64,000 bases of DNA from Sediminibacterium soli (GTDB taxonomy: Bacteria > Bacteroidota > Bacteroidia > Chitinophagales > Chitinophagaceae): the NCBI RefSeq assembly GCF_009939225.1, contig NZ_JAACJR010000009.1, forward strand, positions 153,911 through 217,910. Direction: 5' to 3'. This document shows positions 10,057 through 19,468 of the stretch, piece by piece. Under the pieces are notes generated by a model. The model had not been told where the DNA came from and did no database searches. It saw only the letters and a list, made by a program, of their open reading frames with translations. A program made the position numbers and the translations under genes. Each line of letters opens with the position of its first letter. The stretch's first letter is position 1.

Positions 10057-11022
10057 ATGAATTACCAGGCATTTGAGAACCTGTTGCTTTGTCCGGAATG
10101 CAGAAACCCTGTTAACAAAGCCGAGAATGGTTTTCAATGCAGCAACACGGGTTGTGGATGTTTTTACCCTGTTTACTTCGGCATCCCCGTTATGATCAGC
10201 TGTCATAACAAGGTTTTCCAGTCGACTGATTTCTCCCTGCAGGCTCCGCCCGATATTTTCTTTAAGCGATACAAAAACCCGCTGATCCGTACGCTGAAAC
10301 GCCTGCGGCCCGATGTTACGCTGAACCTCGAAAGCAAAAAAAATTATCGCCAGATCGGCGAACAGTTGAGCAATATGGCCGGCTGCCGGGTACTGGTGAT
10401 CGGCGGCAGCATCGACGGCACCGGCATCGGCGAACTGAAAAAACGGCTGCCCCCCGACGCGGTGGTGGTTGAATCCGATGTGGCACACGGCCCCAATACC
10501 AACATCATCCTGGACTGCCACCAGGTACCTTTTACAGATAATAGTTTTGACCTGGTGATTGCACAGGCGGTACTCGAACACGTGCTGGATCCTTTTGTGT
10601 GCGTGGCGGAAATTTACCGGGTACTCAAACCCGGGGGGCAGGTATACGCCGAAACGCCTTTTATGCAACCGGTGCATGGCGGCAAATACGATTTTCACCG
10701 CTTCTCTTTTCTGGGACACCGCAGGCTTTTCAGGCACTTCAGGGAAAACGCCAGCGGGCTGCTGGCCGGACCCGGGTCTTCGCTGGCATGGTCCTTACGC
10801 TATTTCATCACCAGTTTTGCGCCGGGCAAGAAAATCGACAAATACATCAGCTATGTGGCTAATTTCCCGGTTTTCTGGGTAAAATATTTTGACCTGCTGC
10901 TGAACCGCAACAAAGGATCTATGGATGCGGCCTGCGGTTTGTTTTTTCATGGCACAAAAGAGCCGGGATATGTTTTGCCCGATCATGAACTGCTGCGGCA
11001 ATACCGTGGATACCGTTATTAA
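10057..11022 (+). CDS. Class I SAM methyltransferase with N-terminal zinc-ribbon (Trm112-like) domain
   Basis: A 321-residue protein. The first 45 residues hold CPEC and a later Cys pair (FQCSNTGCGCFYPV) with GIPVMI, the Trm112-like zinc ribbon often fused to methyltransferases. The methyltransferase domain follows with motif I VLVIGGSIDGTGIG, the acidic VVESDV, and the Methyltransf_11 segment PFTDNSFDLVIAQAVLEHVLDP and RVLKPGGQVYAETPF. The substrate is probably a sugar or lipid-linked glycan. The ATG at 10057 is preferred to an in-frame TTG at 10024 because the zinc ribbon then starts 12 residues in. Confidence 0.82.
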   Translation: MNYQAFENLLLCPECRNPVNKAENGFQCSNTGCGCFYPVYFGIPVMISCHNKVFQSTDFSLQAPPDIFFKRYKNPLIRTLKRLRPDVTLNLESKKNYRQIGEQLSNMAGCRVLVIGGSIDGTGIGELKKRLPPDAVVVESDVAHGPNTNIILDCHQVPFTDNSFDLVIAQAVLEHVLDPFVCVAEIYRVLKPGGQVYAETPFMQPVHGGKYDFHRFSFLGHRRLFRHFRENASGLLAGPGSSLAWSLRYFITSFAPGKKIDKYISYVANFPVFWVKYFDLLLNRNKGSMDAACGLFFHGTKEPGYVLPDHELLRQYRGYRY

Positions 11023-11044
11023 TTGAACAACAGATTTTTTCTGC

Positions 11045-11968
11045 ATGACAACACGCGTCGCGGTCATACTTGTTAACTGGAATAGTTTTGACGTTACCAA
11101 TGATTGTATTTTATCGCTTAAACAATGCAGCGGTCCCGCGTTTACCGCCATTGTGGTAGACAACGGATCGATCGATGGTTCTGCAGACAGGCTGGCCAAA
11201 TCGCATCCCGATATCGTATTGCTGCGATCAGAAAAAAACCTGGGGTTTACCGGGGGTAATAACCTGGGCTTCGCCTATTCCCTGGCAAACGGGTTTTCGT
11301 TTTCGATGATGCTCAACAACGACACATTTGTAGCGCCCGATTTCATACAGCACCTGGTGAACTATATGGACGCCCATCCTGAAGCCGGAATTATTCAGCC
11401 GAGAATTCATTTCAACCACAACAGAAACCTGCTCTGGAACGGAGGCTCTTACTATAACCGCTGGCTGGGATATTTTTATACAAGCGGTGAAAATAAACTG
11501 CCTGCGTCCAAACACCTGGTCATAAAGCAGGTTGACTGGATAACAGGCTGCGCATTTTTTGTACGCAACGATATACTGCGAAAAACAGGATTGCTGGCGG
11601 ATAATATGTTTATCTACAGCGAAGATGTGGACCTCTCTTTGCGGATCCGCTCACTTGGATATAAACTGGTATACCATCCCGACTCTATCGTTTACCATAT
11701 AGCGGGAATGTCGAACAAAAGCAAGGTGAAAGGAAAGGAAGGAGTTGTAAATCCGATCGTGCACTATTTGAACCAGCGTAACAGGATATGGGTGCTGAAA
11801 AAATACACACCCTGGTATTTTGCACCGTCTGCGCTGCTGTTCAATTTATTTTATATTACAGCTATTATGGGGTATTTTGCGTCTCGCGGCAGATTTCAAA
11901 AACTCAGGGCAGTGATAAGGGCAACCAGGGATGGAATCGCCGGCAAAATTGAAACCAAACAAGTATGA
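11045..11968 (+). CDS. Glycosyltransferase family 2
   Basis: A 307-residue inverting GT-A transferase of the rhamnosyltransferase/WcaA-like type. It opens VAVILVNWNS and has IVVDNGSIDGS, the metal-site segment LNNDTFVAP, WITGCAFFVR and the acceptor-side SEDVDLSLRIR. A C-terminal hydrophobic stretch (about 265-285) may hold it at the membrane. It should add a sugar to the repeat unit on the cytoplasmic face. Its stop overlaps the start of the next gene by four bases (ATGA). Confidence 0.9.
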   Translation: MTTRVAVILVNWNSFDVTNDCILSLKQCSGPAFTAIVVDNGSIDGSADRLAKSHPDIVLLRSEKNLGFTGGNNLGFAYSLANGFSFSMMLNNDTFVAPDFIQHLVNYMDAHPEAGIIQPRIHFNHNRNLLWNGGSYYNRWLGYFYTSGENKLPASKHLVIKQVDWITGCAFFVRNDILRKTGLLADNMFIYSEDVDLSLRIRSLGYKLVYHPDSIVYHIAGMSNKSKVKGKEGVVNPIVHYLNQRNRIWVLKKYTPWYFAPSALLFNLFYITAIMGYFASRGRFQKLRAVIRATRDGIAGKIETKQV

Positions 11969-12963
11969 GCAAAAAGGTTCTGATAACAGGTGTGGCAGGT
12001 ATGATCGGGTCAAGAATGGCTGAATGGATAGTACAGCACCAGCCGGATTACCAGGTAATAGGCATTGACGATCTCAGCGGCGGTTACCCGGAAAATGTTC
12101 CCGGTAAGGTCGATTTCATCCGGATGGATCTTGTCAGCGGAGATCTGGACAGTATTTTTTCGCAGCAGCGGATAGACTATGTGTTTCATTTTGCCGCCTA
12201 TGCGGCCGAAGGACTCAGTCCTTTCATACGCAGGTTCAACTATAACAGCAACCTGATTGCCACCGCCAACGTGGTAAATGCCTGTATCAAATACGAGGTA
12301 AAACGCCTGGTATTTACCTCCAGCATGGCCGTGTATGGCATTGGCAATCCGCCTTTTTCCGAATCATCCGTTCCCAATCCTGTAGACCCTTACGGTGTTG
12401 CCAAATTTGCCTGCGAAATGGATATACGCATTGCAGGCGACCAGCATAACCTGGACTGGTGTATCATCAGGCCGCATAATGTTTACGGACGGAACCAGAA
12501 TATCTGGGATAAATACAGAAATGTACTCGGCATCTGGATGTACCAGCACCTGCACGGAGAAGGGCTGACGATCTTTGGAGACGGAAGCCAGAAGCGCGCC
12601 TTCAGCTATGTGGATGATTGTCTTGAGCCATTGTGGAAAGCTGCAGTATCGGAAAAAGCGTCCAGGCAGATCATCAACCTCGGCAGCGATGTGGAAACCT
12701 CGGTGTTGGAAGCCGCACGGATGCTGAAAGGCATTATCGGTGAAGAGGCCGAAATCGTATTCCTGGAGCAAAGACACGAGGTAAAGAATGCTTACTCCAC
12801 ACACGAGCGGGCTACGGAATTACTGGATTACAAAGACAGCACTCCGTTACAGGAGGGTCTTGCAGCCATGTGGGCATGGGCCAAACAACAACCGGCAAGA
12901 GAAAGAAAAGAATGGTCTGACTACGAAATAGACAAGGGCATGTATGCATTCTGGAAAAAATAA
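11965..12963 (+). CDS. NAD-dependent sugar epimerase/dehydratase (UDP-glucose 4-epimerase-like)
   Basis: A 332-residue extended short-chain dehydrogenase. The Rossmann motif GVAGMIG is at residues 8-14, and the catalytic motif YGVAK is intact with the preceding SSMAVYG. IIRPHNVYGRNQ and FGDGSQKRAFSYVDD support a nucleotide-sugar 4-epimerase or dehydratase; which one cannot be told. It is translationally coupled on both sides: ATGA overlap with the GT2 gene and TAATG overlap with the polymerase gene. Confidence 0.86.
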   Translation: MSKKVLITGVAGMIGSRMAEWIVQHQPDYQVIGIDDLSGGYPENVPGKVDFIRMDLVSGDLDSIFSQQRIDYVFHFAAYAAEGLSPFIRRFNYNSNLIATANVVNACIKYEVKRLVFTSSMAVYGIGNPPFSESSVPNPVDPYGVAKFACEMDIRIAGDQHNLDWCIIRPHNVYGRNQNIWDKYRNVLGIWMYQHLHGEGLTIFGDGSQKRAFSYVDDCLEPLWKAAVSEKASRQIINLGSDVETSVLEAARMLKGIIGEEAEIVFLEQRHEVKNAYSTHERATELLDYKDSTPLQEGLAAMWAWAKQQPARERKEWSDYEIDKGMYAFWKK

Positions 12964-14345
12964 TGTTCCTCTTTCCGATCATATATACAACCGTATTTGC
13001 ATTTTCTTTTTTCAACATCCTGAAGGGGAAAGCTGAATGGTTGTTGGTTTTTGTCATTTTCGGTCTTCCCATCTACCTGGTATCCCTGTCTTCTACTTTA
13101 TTGTATGGGCTTGAACCGCTGGTGCCGGTGATGCAATGGTTCAAGGAAATTCTGGCCGGGCTGGCGTTTATCACGGTTGTTTTTTCGCTGCGGCAGAAGC
13201 CACGGCTTTCTCTTACCGACAAACTGGCACTTGCCTATTTTCTGTACGTTTTGATTTACCTGTTACTGCCCATTGGCAAGATAGGTTTCAAAGACAAACT
13301 CGTGGCGTTGAAAAGCATCGCCTTCTTTCCCGTTCTGTATTTTACCGGGCGATTCATCGACCCGAAAAAAGTTAACCTGAACCGCTGTTTTCAATACATC
13401 TGCGTGATAGCGATCCCGGCCGCGATCATTGTTGTATGGGAGAAAATCACCTACACGCATTTCCAGACCTATACCGGATATGCAGACTATATGTGGCATT
13501 TTTACGGCCTGGAATCCTCCGGCCACCACAACCTCAACTGGACCTTTGAAGCCGAAAACGACGGCCCCAAACGTTTTGCGAGTTTTTTCGCCAACCCGCT
13601 GGATCATGCCGCTGGCACCCTTACCGTTATCTGCGCAATCCTTGCATTGATTACCACCAGCACAAAAAAGATACGGCTCACCCGTTTCTGGATCTTTGTA
13701 TTTTTCTGTTCCCTGGCATCTATCGTTTTTGCGCTGTCGAGAGCCTCCTTCGCCAGCTATTTTATCATACTGTATGCATATGCCTATATCACCAACCGCA
13801 GGGCATGGTTACAGGTTTTTCATTATGGCGCGCTGCTGGTTGTTTTACTCGCGCTCAGTTTTCTCACAGGCGATATTTACCAGTTTATCGTTGCTACGCT
13901 GAATTTCACCAACAGTTCCAGCATCTATCATATCATGCAATGGGTGGAAGGCATACAGGCGGTTATAGCCAACCCGCTGGGCATCGGGTTAGGCACCTCG
14001 GGTGGGGGGGCCGCCATGAGCGGAACCAATGTGGGTGGCGAAAGCGAAGTAATCATCATTGCTGTCCAATGTGGACTTGCAGCCCTTGGATTGTTTATTG
14101 CCATCTATACAGCTGTTATACGAACCGCAATCGGCATGATAAAAATCCGCAGGGGAAAAGCCAGGCGCCTGGCCATTTTTGTACTTTTACTGAACTGCGG
14201 CATGATCATTCCCTATCTTACCGCAGAAGCCATGTCGTACGTTTATGTCCTGTACCTTTCCTGGTTCTTCACGGGTTTGATGATGAATATAAAACAATAT
14301 GAAAATGATCGTTGGAGTAGACATTTGGGATCTTCGGGTAGCTAA
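12963..14345 (+). CDS. O-antigen polymerase/ligase-like membrane protein (Wzy)
   Basis: A 460-residue protein with about 10-12 membrane segments. The central part has the Wzy_C-like layout: FASFFANPLDHA before a large loop, then AFSRASFASYFII and a later NPLGIGLGTSGGGA loop, as in O-antigen polymerases and ligases. It should join repeat units in the periplasm. A run of seven G (14004-14010) lies in the loop codons. The 3' end overlaps the next gene by 47 bases. Confidence 0.85.
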   Translation: MFLFPIIYTTVFAFSFFNILKGKAEWLLVFVIFGLPIYLVSLSSTLLYGLEPLVPVMQWFKEILAGLAFITVVFSLRQKPRLSLTDKLALAYFLYVLIYLLLPIGKIGFKDKLVALKSIAFFPVLYFTGRFIDPKKVNLNRCFQYICVIAIPAAIIVVWEKITYTHFQTYTGYADYMWHFYGLESSGHHNLNWTFEAENDGPKRFASFFANPLDHAAGTLTVICAILALITTSTKKIRLTRFWIFVFFCSLASIVFALSRASFASYFIILYAYAYITNRRAWLQVFHYGALLVVLLALSFLTGDIYQFIVATLNFTNSSSIYHIMQWVEGIQAVIANPLGIGLGTSGGGAAMSGTNVGGESEVIIIAVQCGLAALGLFIAIYTAVIRTAIGMIKIRRGKARRLAIFVLLLNCGMIIPYLTAEAMSYVYVLYLSWFFTGLMMNIKQYENDRWSRHLGSSGS

Positions 14346-15423
14346 GACAGGACAAAAAACAGTAACCGAAGAATATTGCAGGCAGTTCAAAAAAAACAGG
14401 GGTACGGATATCCGCTATGTTTTTTTTGATCCCAGGTGGCCCATATATACAGGAAAAATGAAATGGCGCATCATGTTTGAGCATATGCGTTACCAGTTCT
14501 GGAAGCAGGTGCAGGTTCCGCTCAAAGCCTGGTATCATAAATGCGATATTGTTTTCTGCGGCGACTATTTTGCTCCGTATATCCATTTCGGATATAAAAC
14601 CGTTGAAATATTTTATGACGCTTTCTTTTTTGAAAATCCCGAACACTGCAATAAACTCTGGCTGAAACTGTTTCATCATCTTGCCATGCCTGCCGCCCGC
14701 AGATGCAAAAAAATTGTTACGATCACCGATTATTCCAAAGGCCGGCTGCACGAACTTGCCGGGTTCCCCCTCGAAAAACTGGTAACGATATATCCTGCGC
14801 CAAAAACATTTCAGTCAGATACTGCTGATATAAAAAACAGCAGCAGGTTTATCCGTCCGGGAAAAAGATACCTTCTTCATGTGGGTGTGATGGAAAAACG
14901 CAAGAACCTGCCCCGACTGATCGAGGCATTCGCGATGCTTACCCAAAAAGGGTTTGAAGATGTAGACCTGATACTGGTAGGCCAGGGCAACGGCAAGATC
15001 AACTCAGACGATTCGGCAAATGTGTACCAGGCAATTGCCGACCATGGTCTGAAGGATCGTGTGATACTGACAGGTTACCTGCCCGATGAGGAAGTGGCCC
15101 CGCTGTACAGAAATGCGTTTATGTATGTGTTTCCTTCCATCAACGAAGGCTTTGGCTTACCGATCCTGGAGGCATTTCGCTTTGGTCTTCCTGTGATAGC
15201 CGCCAACAATACCTGTTTGCCCGAAGTTGGCGGAGATGGCATGCTTGTCTTTAACCCGTTTGATCCGGCGGATATCTGCGCCAAAATCGAAGCCGTTGTT
15301 TCAGATAATGCGCTTCGTACCGAACTGATCCGAAAAGGCAGGGACAGACTGCATTTTTTTTCCTGGGAGAAAGCAACGGCGCAACTAACCGATGTATTCA
15401 GGGAGGTCTGCAAAAAAGCCTGA
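14299..15423 (+). CDS. Glycosyltransferase family 4 (GT-B)
   Basis: A 374-residue retaining GT-B transferase. The C-terminal Glycos_transf_1 domain shows LLHVGVMEKRKNLPRLIEAF, then LTGYLPDEEVAPLYRNA and the donor-site E-x7-E motif in NEGFGLPILEAF. The N-terminal domain has IVFCGDYFAPY. It starts 47 bases inside the polymerase gene, in another frame, so the two are probably co-translated; ATG at 14299 or the second ATG at 14305 are both possible. Confidence 0.88.
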   Translation: MKMIVGVDIWDLRVAKTGQKTVTEEYCRQFKKNRGTDIRYVFFDPRWPIYTGKMKWRIMFEHMRYQFWKQVQVPLKAWYHKCDIVFCGDYFAPYIHFGYKTVEIFYDAFFFENPEHCNKLWLKLFHHLAMPAARRCKKIVTITDYSKGRLHELAGFPLEKLVTIYPAPKTFQSDTADIKNSSRFIRPGKRYLLHVGVMEKRKNLPRLIEAFAMLTQKGFEDVDLILVGQGNGKINSDDSANVYQAIADHGLKDRVILTGYLPDEEVAPLYRNAFMYVFPSINEGFGLPILEAFRFGLPVIAANNTCLPEVGGDGMLVFNPFDPADICAKIEAVVSDNALRTELIRKGRDRLHFFSWEKATAQLTDVFREVCKKA

Positions 15424-15474
15424 TATCGGATAAGGACCCATACAACCTCGGCTATTCCTAGTATCTTCGCAACT

Positions 15475-16434
15475 ATGCGCAAAGTTGCCCTGATTACAGG
15501 AATTACAGGACAGGATGGTTCCTACCTAAGCAAATTGTTGCTCGAAAAAGGCTTTCATGTGGTGGGTGTTACCAGAAGTTATACCACGGCCAACGTAAAA
15601 AATCTCTCTTACCTTGGTATACAGGAAGATGTGGAAATAGCAGAATGCGATCTGTTCGATATCGTGGGTATTATTCACCTGCTCAGAAAGTATAAGCCGG
15701 CTCACATCTACAATCTTGCCGCGCAGAGTTCGGTGAGTCTTTCTTTTGATCAGCCCATCGGTACCATTAAATACAATATCGAGAGCGTTCTCAACCTTCT
15801 GGAAGCCATCCGGCTTTCCGATCCTACCATACGTTTTTACCAGGCGTCCAGCAGCGAGATGTACGGCGCAGTGAACAGTTTACCTGTTTCGCTGTCTACC
15901 CATCTCAACCCGGTAAGTCCGTATGCGGTATCCAAGGCATCGGCATTTATGCTTACCAATAACTACCGGAATGCCTACCAGTTATTCGCCGTCAACGGAA
16001 TCCTGTTTAACCACGAATCCTACCTGCGCACGGAAAACTTTTTCGTAAAAAAAGTGATCACACAGTGCCTGCAGATCAGACAGGGAAAAAAGGAACAGCT
16101 GGGAGTGGGTAATATTGATATCAAACGCGATTTTGGTTATGCACCCGATTATGTTGAAGCCATGTTCCTGGCGATGAATCATGACAGTCCGGGCAACTAC
16201 CTGGTATGCTCAGGCAAATCCATCTCTCTGAGAGAAATCGTATTGCATGTATTCAGCCGACTGGGTATCGATCCTGAACGGCTTGTTATCGATCCTTCTC
16301 TGTACAGGCCTTCCGAAATTGAAGACCTGTATGGCGACAATACCGATACCAGGTCAATCCTGCAGTGGAATTATGCAAAAGATTTCACCGGTGTGCTTGA
16401 CCTGCTGATTGAAGAGGAACTGGCCAATAGTTAA
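15475..16434 (+). CDS. GDP-mannose 4,6-dehydratase family protein
   Basis: A 319-residue extended SDR. The N-terminus reads ALITGITGQDGSYLSKLLLEKG, the hallmark of GDP-mannose 4,6-dehydratases, and the catalytic groups are intact: SSSEMYG (Ser and Glu) and YAVSK (Tyr and Lys). FNHES and IKRDFGYAPDYVEAM also fit. It should make GDP-4-keto-6-deoxymannose, the entry to fucose, rhamnose, perosamine or colitose types. It is a little shorter than the usual 340-370 residues, so a related substrate is possible. A weak TATCTTCG box precedes the start. Confidence 0.82.
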   Translation: MRKVALITGITGQDGSYLSKLLLEKGFHVVGVTRSYTTANVKNLSYLGIQEDVEIAECDLFDIVGIIHLLRKYKPAHIYNLAAQSSVSLSFDQPIGTIKYNIESVLNLLEAIRLSDPTIRFYQASSSEMYGAVNSLPVSLSTHLNPVSPYAVSKASAFMLTNNYRNAYQLFAVNGILFNHESYLRTENFFVKKVITQCLQIRQGKKEQLGVGNIDIKRDFGYAPDYVEAMFLAMNHDSPGNYLVCSGKSISLREIVLHVFSRLGIDPERLVIDPSLYRPSEIEDLYGDNTDTRSILQWNYAKDFTGVLDLLIEEELANS

Positions 16435-16458
16435 CCATCCAACCGACAAGCCATTCAC

Positions 16459-17544
16459 ATGAGAATCCTGGTATTGGGTCAGACTCCCCCACCCTACGGC
16501 GGCCAATCCATCAATATCAAAAAAATGCTGGATGCAATGGCGCATGCGGGCGTCGGTCACCGGTTTGTACGTCTTAACTTCAGCGACGAGATCCAGGATA
16601 TGGGCAGTTTCAGCCTGAAAAAAATGGCAAGACTGGCAGGTATTTTTCTCCGGCTGTTATGGAACCTGCTGGTCTATCGCCCGTCTTTTGTGTATTATCC
16701 GCCCGCCGGACCGCTGATGACGCCGGTATTGCGCGATATCGTCCTTTTATTCCCGGTGCGTTTATTCGGGGTGAAGCGCATTTTCCATTTTCACGCAGGA
16801 GGTGTTTCCCATATCTATGCCCGATGCAACCCGGTGCTCAAAGCACTGTATCGTTTTGCTTATTACCGGGCTGAACATTCCATCTGCCTCAGCGAATACG
16901 GCCGGAAAGATGCCATTGCCCTGCAAAGCCGGGCCATTCATATCATACCATCCGGTGTGGCCGATATCGGTACACACCCATCCACGATAACCGGTCACCA
17001 ACCCTTTTGTGTGTTGTTCATGGGTCTTTGCTCGGAAAGCAAGGGTATCCTGGATTTTATAGATACCATCCGCCTGGCAAGACAGGATCATCCGGGTATT
17101 ACCGGAAAAATACTGGGCGCTGTCTTTTCTGAAAAAGAGAAACGGGCCATTGAGGCCGCCGTGGCCGAAGGAATCATCCGATATGAGGGGGTGCAGACAG
17201 GCCCAGCCAAAATCGGGCATATCAGGGAAGCACAGGCATTGCTGTTCCCCAGTTTTTTTGAATCGGAGAACTTCCCCACGGTCATACTGGAGGCTTTTTC
17301 TGCAGGGCTCCCCGTGGTTGCCACCCGCTGGCGCGGCATCCGCGACCAGGTGCATCCGGCAAAAAACGGGTTTCTGCACGAGGTGCACGACACAAAGGGC
17401 ATGGCCGCCTCCCTCGTGCGGCTGGCCCGGGATCCGCAATTGTATACAGGACTGTCGGCAAATGCCCGGCATGATTTTGAAACTTACTATACCTTGAATA
17501 ATTTTGACGCGGCAATTGTTAACTTTTACAAATCGACAGAATGA
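16459..17544 (+). CDS. Glycosyltransferase family 4 (GT-B)
   Basis: A 361-residue GT-B transferase. It opens MRILVLGQTPPPYGGQSINI, the glycine-rich acceptor-side loop, and has the donor-site motif ESENFPTVILEAFSAGLPVVAT with the E-x7-E spacing. The PPP.GQS opening resembles that of the glycosyltransferase at 46743 in the second locus. It should extend the lipid-linked repeat unit. The end overlaps the next gene by four bases. Confidence 0.88.
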   Translation: MRILVLGQTPPPYGGQSINIKKMLDAMAHAGVGHRFVRLNFSDEIQDMGSFSLKKMARLAGIFLRLLWNLLVYRPSFVYYPPAGPLMTPVLRDIVLLFPVRLFGVKRIFHFHAGGVSHIYARCNPVLKALYRFAYYRAEHSICLSEYGRKDAIALQSRAIHIIPSGVADIGTHPSTITGHQPFCVLFMGLCSESKGILDFIDTIRLARQDHPGITGKILGAVFSEKEKRAIEAAVAEGIIRYEGVQTGPAKIGHIREAQALLFPSFFESENFPTVILEAFSAGLPVVATRWRGIRDQVHPAKNGFLHEVHDTKGMAASLVRLARDPQLYTGLSANARHDFETYYTLNNFDAAIVNFYKSTE

Positions 17545-18533
17545 TGCGGTTCCTGATCACCGGCGCAAATGGATTTATCGGCACCAACCTGTTTGAAGCT
17601 TTACGGAAGGCTGGGTTTGGCATTTATTCTGCCGCTCTGGTAGATATTGCGGAGCCAAAAATCGAATTACAATCGCATGAACGCTGGTACCGGACCGATA
17701 TACTCGATACAAAAGCAGTGGACGCCGTTTTTGCAGAAGTAAAACCGGATATCGTGATACACCTGGCGGCTGAAACCGCCTGTTTACCCGAGATGTCGAT
17801 GGATGATTATGTGGTGAATACCCGGGGCTCGGAAAATATTTTCAACGCCTGTGAAGCCTGTGGCGTCCGGTTCCTGGTGCACACCTCTACGCAGTTCGTT
17901 AACCAGAAAGATGCCCCGCTTACGGATACCGATTACGCACCCCATACCGTATACGGCGAATCGAAAGTGATTGCGGAACAGATGCTGCGCAACAACGGCT
18001 ATCATTTTAACTGGTGCATCATACGTCCCACCAATATCTGGGGCTCCTGGCATTTGCGGTACCCCTATGAATTCTGGCGCGTACTGCGTGAGGGCAAATA
18101 CCTGCACCCCGGCAACCGGAAAGTGGTTCGCTCCTATGGGTATGTAGGCAATGTATGCTGGCAGATCATCCAGCTTATCAAAAGAAGGGAGGAGCAGCAT
18201 TTTTCGAAAACTGTTTTTTATGTGGGTGATAAGCCCGTGAATATGCTGGAGTGGACAAACGATTTTTCTCTTGCGATCGTCAACAAACCGGTGCGTATCG
18301 TTCCTTCCTCGTTCGTTTATATGCTGGCGCTAACAGGCTCGGCGCTGCGTTTGCTGCGCATCCGTTTTCCGATCACCCTGTCGCGCTACAAAAGCATGAC
18401 AACGGATAATCCTGCACCGATGGATAAAACATTTACGGTACTCGGACATCCGCCCTATACACAAAAAGAGGGTGTGCAGCATACAGCCGCCTGGTTGCAA
18501 ACATTTTGGCAGAACCAGAAAAAACAAGGGTAA
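17541..18533 (+). CDS. NAD-dependent sugar epimerase/dehydratase
   Basis: A 330-residue extended SDR with Rossmann motif GANGFIG (residues 8-14), IVIHLAAET, STQFVNQ in the Ser position, and an intact YGESK catalytic motif. IIRPTNIWG and YGYVGNVCWQI are typical of nucleotide-sugar epimerases. The C-terminal region from about 250 is rather hydrophobic and could bind the membrane. Substrate unknown. It overlaps both neighbours (ATGA upstream, TAATG downstream). Confidence 0.84.
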   Translation: MMRFLITGANGFIGTNLFEALRKAGFGIYSAALVDIAEPKIELQSHERWYRTDILDTKAVDAVFAEVKPDIVIHLAAETACLPEMSMDDYVVNTRGSENIFNACEACGVRFLVHTSTQFVNQKDAPLTDTDYAPHTVYGESKVIAEQMLRNNGYHFNWCIIRPTNIWGSWHLRYPYEFWRVLREGKYLHPGNRKVVRSYGYVGNVCWQIIQLIKRREEQHFSKTVFYVGDKPVNMLEWTNDFSLAIVNKPVRIVPSSFVYMLALTGSALRLLRIRFPITLSRYKSMTTDNPAPMDKTFTVLGHPPYTQKEGVQHTAAWLQTFWQNQKKQG

Positions 18534-19312
18534 TGAACGAGCAGGTTGCGCCAAAAGTCAATATCGCCGGCACCGGTATCAGCAATGTAACACTGGAAGA
18601 AACACTCGGTCTGTTCGACGAATGGATCCGCAACGGCAGCAAAAAACGTGTCTGCGTAACACCGGTGAACTGTGTTGTATGGGCCGACGCCAACAGGGAG
18701 CTGCAGCATATCTACAATACCGCCGATCTTACCTTATGCGATGGTGTGCCGCTTATCTGGGCATCGAAGTGGCTGGGACAGACATCGCTGCGGGGAAGGG
18801 TTACCGGGCTTGACCTGCTGCCCGCGTTTGTGGATCATTGTTACCAAAAAGGCTATTCCATGTTCTTCCTGGGATCTGCGCCCGAAACCAACACCCTTCT
18901 CAAAAAGAAACTCGATACCGCTTATCCCGGAATCCGCGTTGCAGGCATGTACAGCCCGCCCTTCGCCAAAACATTCAGTGATGCGGAAAATGAAAAAATA
19001 CTTGCCCTGATCAACCAGGCAAAACCCGATATCGTCTGGGTCAGTCTTACCGCCCCCAAGCAGGATTACTGGATCTACGGCATGTTTGAGCATATGAACA
19101 CCCATATCGCCGTCGGCATCGGCGGCGCACTCGATGTGTTGGCGGGCAATATAGCGCGCGCCCCCCGCTGGATGCAAAAAAACGGACTGGAATGGCTATT
19201 CCGGTTCTGTAAAGAGCCAAAACGGCTGTTCAGACGCTATTTTGTCGAAGCCCCCCGGATCATCCCCCTGATTTTACGGCAGAAAACCGCCCTGAAACAT
19301 CCGGAACGATAA
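18533..19312 (+). CDS. WecG/TagA/CpsF family glycosyltransferase
   Basis: A 259-residue member of GT family 26. Motifs seen: VTPVNCVVWADAN, LTLCDGVPLIWASKWLG, FFLGSAPETN, WVSLTAPKQDYWI, and the closing GIGGALDVLAG with RAPRWMQKNGLEWLFR. Family members transfer N-acetylmannosamine, ManNAcA or glucose to undecaprenyl-linked acceptors; the sugar cannot be named here. The ATG at 18533 overlaps the upstream stop (TAATG); an in-frame TTG at 18506 is a less likely start. It ends the first co-transcribed block before a 156-bp gap with a promoter. Confidence 0.92.
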   Translation: MNEQVAPKVNIAGTGISNVTLEETLGLFDEWIRNGSKKRVCVTPVNCVVWADANRELQHIYNTADLTLCDGVPLIWASKWLGQTSLRGRVTGLDLLPAFVDHCYQKGYSMFFLGSAPETNTLLKKKLDTAYPGIRVAGMYSPPFAKTFSDAENEKILALINQAKPDIVWVSLTAPKQDYWIYGMFEHMNTHIAVGIGGALDVLAGNIARAPRWMQKNGLEWLFRFCKEPKRLFRRYFVEAPRIIPLILRQKTALKHPER

Positions 19313-19338
19313 TTGCATAGTGCAATGTTGTAATATGT

Positions 19339-19370
19339 TTTGTCCGGCAAGTTTTCGCGCTCTATCTTTG
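19339..19370 (+). promoter_or_regulatory. Promoter upstream of the WcaJ-type transferase gene
   Basis: TTTG at 19339-19342 and TATCTTTG at 19363-19370 are 20 bases apart, matching the Bacteroidota TTTG / 19-21 / TAnnTTTG consensus. Transcription would begin near 19375 and leave a leader of about 95 bases. A 6-bp inverted repeat ATTGCA-TAG-TGCAAT (about 19312-19326) lies just upstream. Confidence 0.68.
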
Positions 19371-19468
19371 ACAGAGGCCACGCCAACCCAATTGAGACAG
19401 ATTATAGTATGATTGTGCGATAGCATCCCAAGAACCTTGCTAAATTTTTGGTTTGCAAGACTAATTAT

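Noticed and set aside
10036..10737. 233-codon minus-strand open frame
   Set aside because: Antisense shadow of the zinc-ribbon methyltransferase gene; composition follows the sense codons.
16762..17472. 236-codon minus-strand open frame inside a glycosyltransferase gene
   Set aside because: It lies fully antisense to a gene with clear GT-B motifs; no domain or start context supports it.
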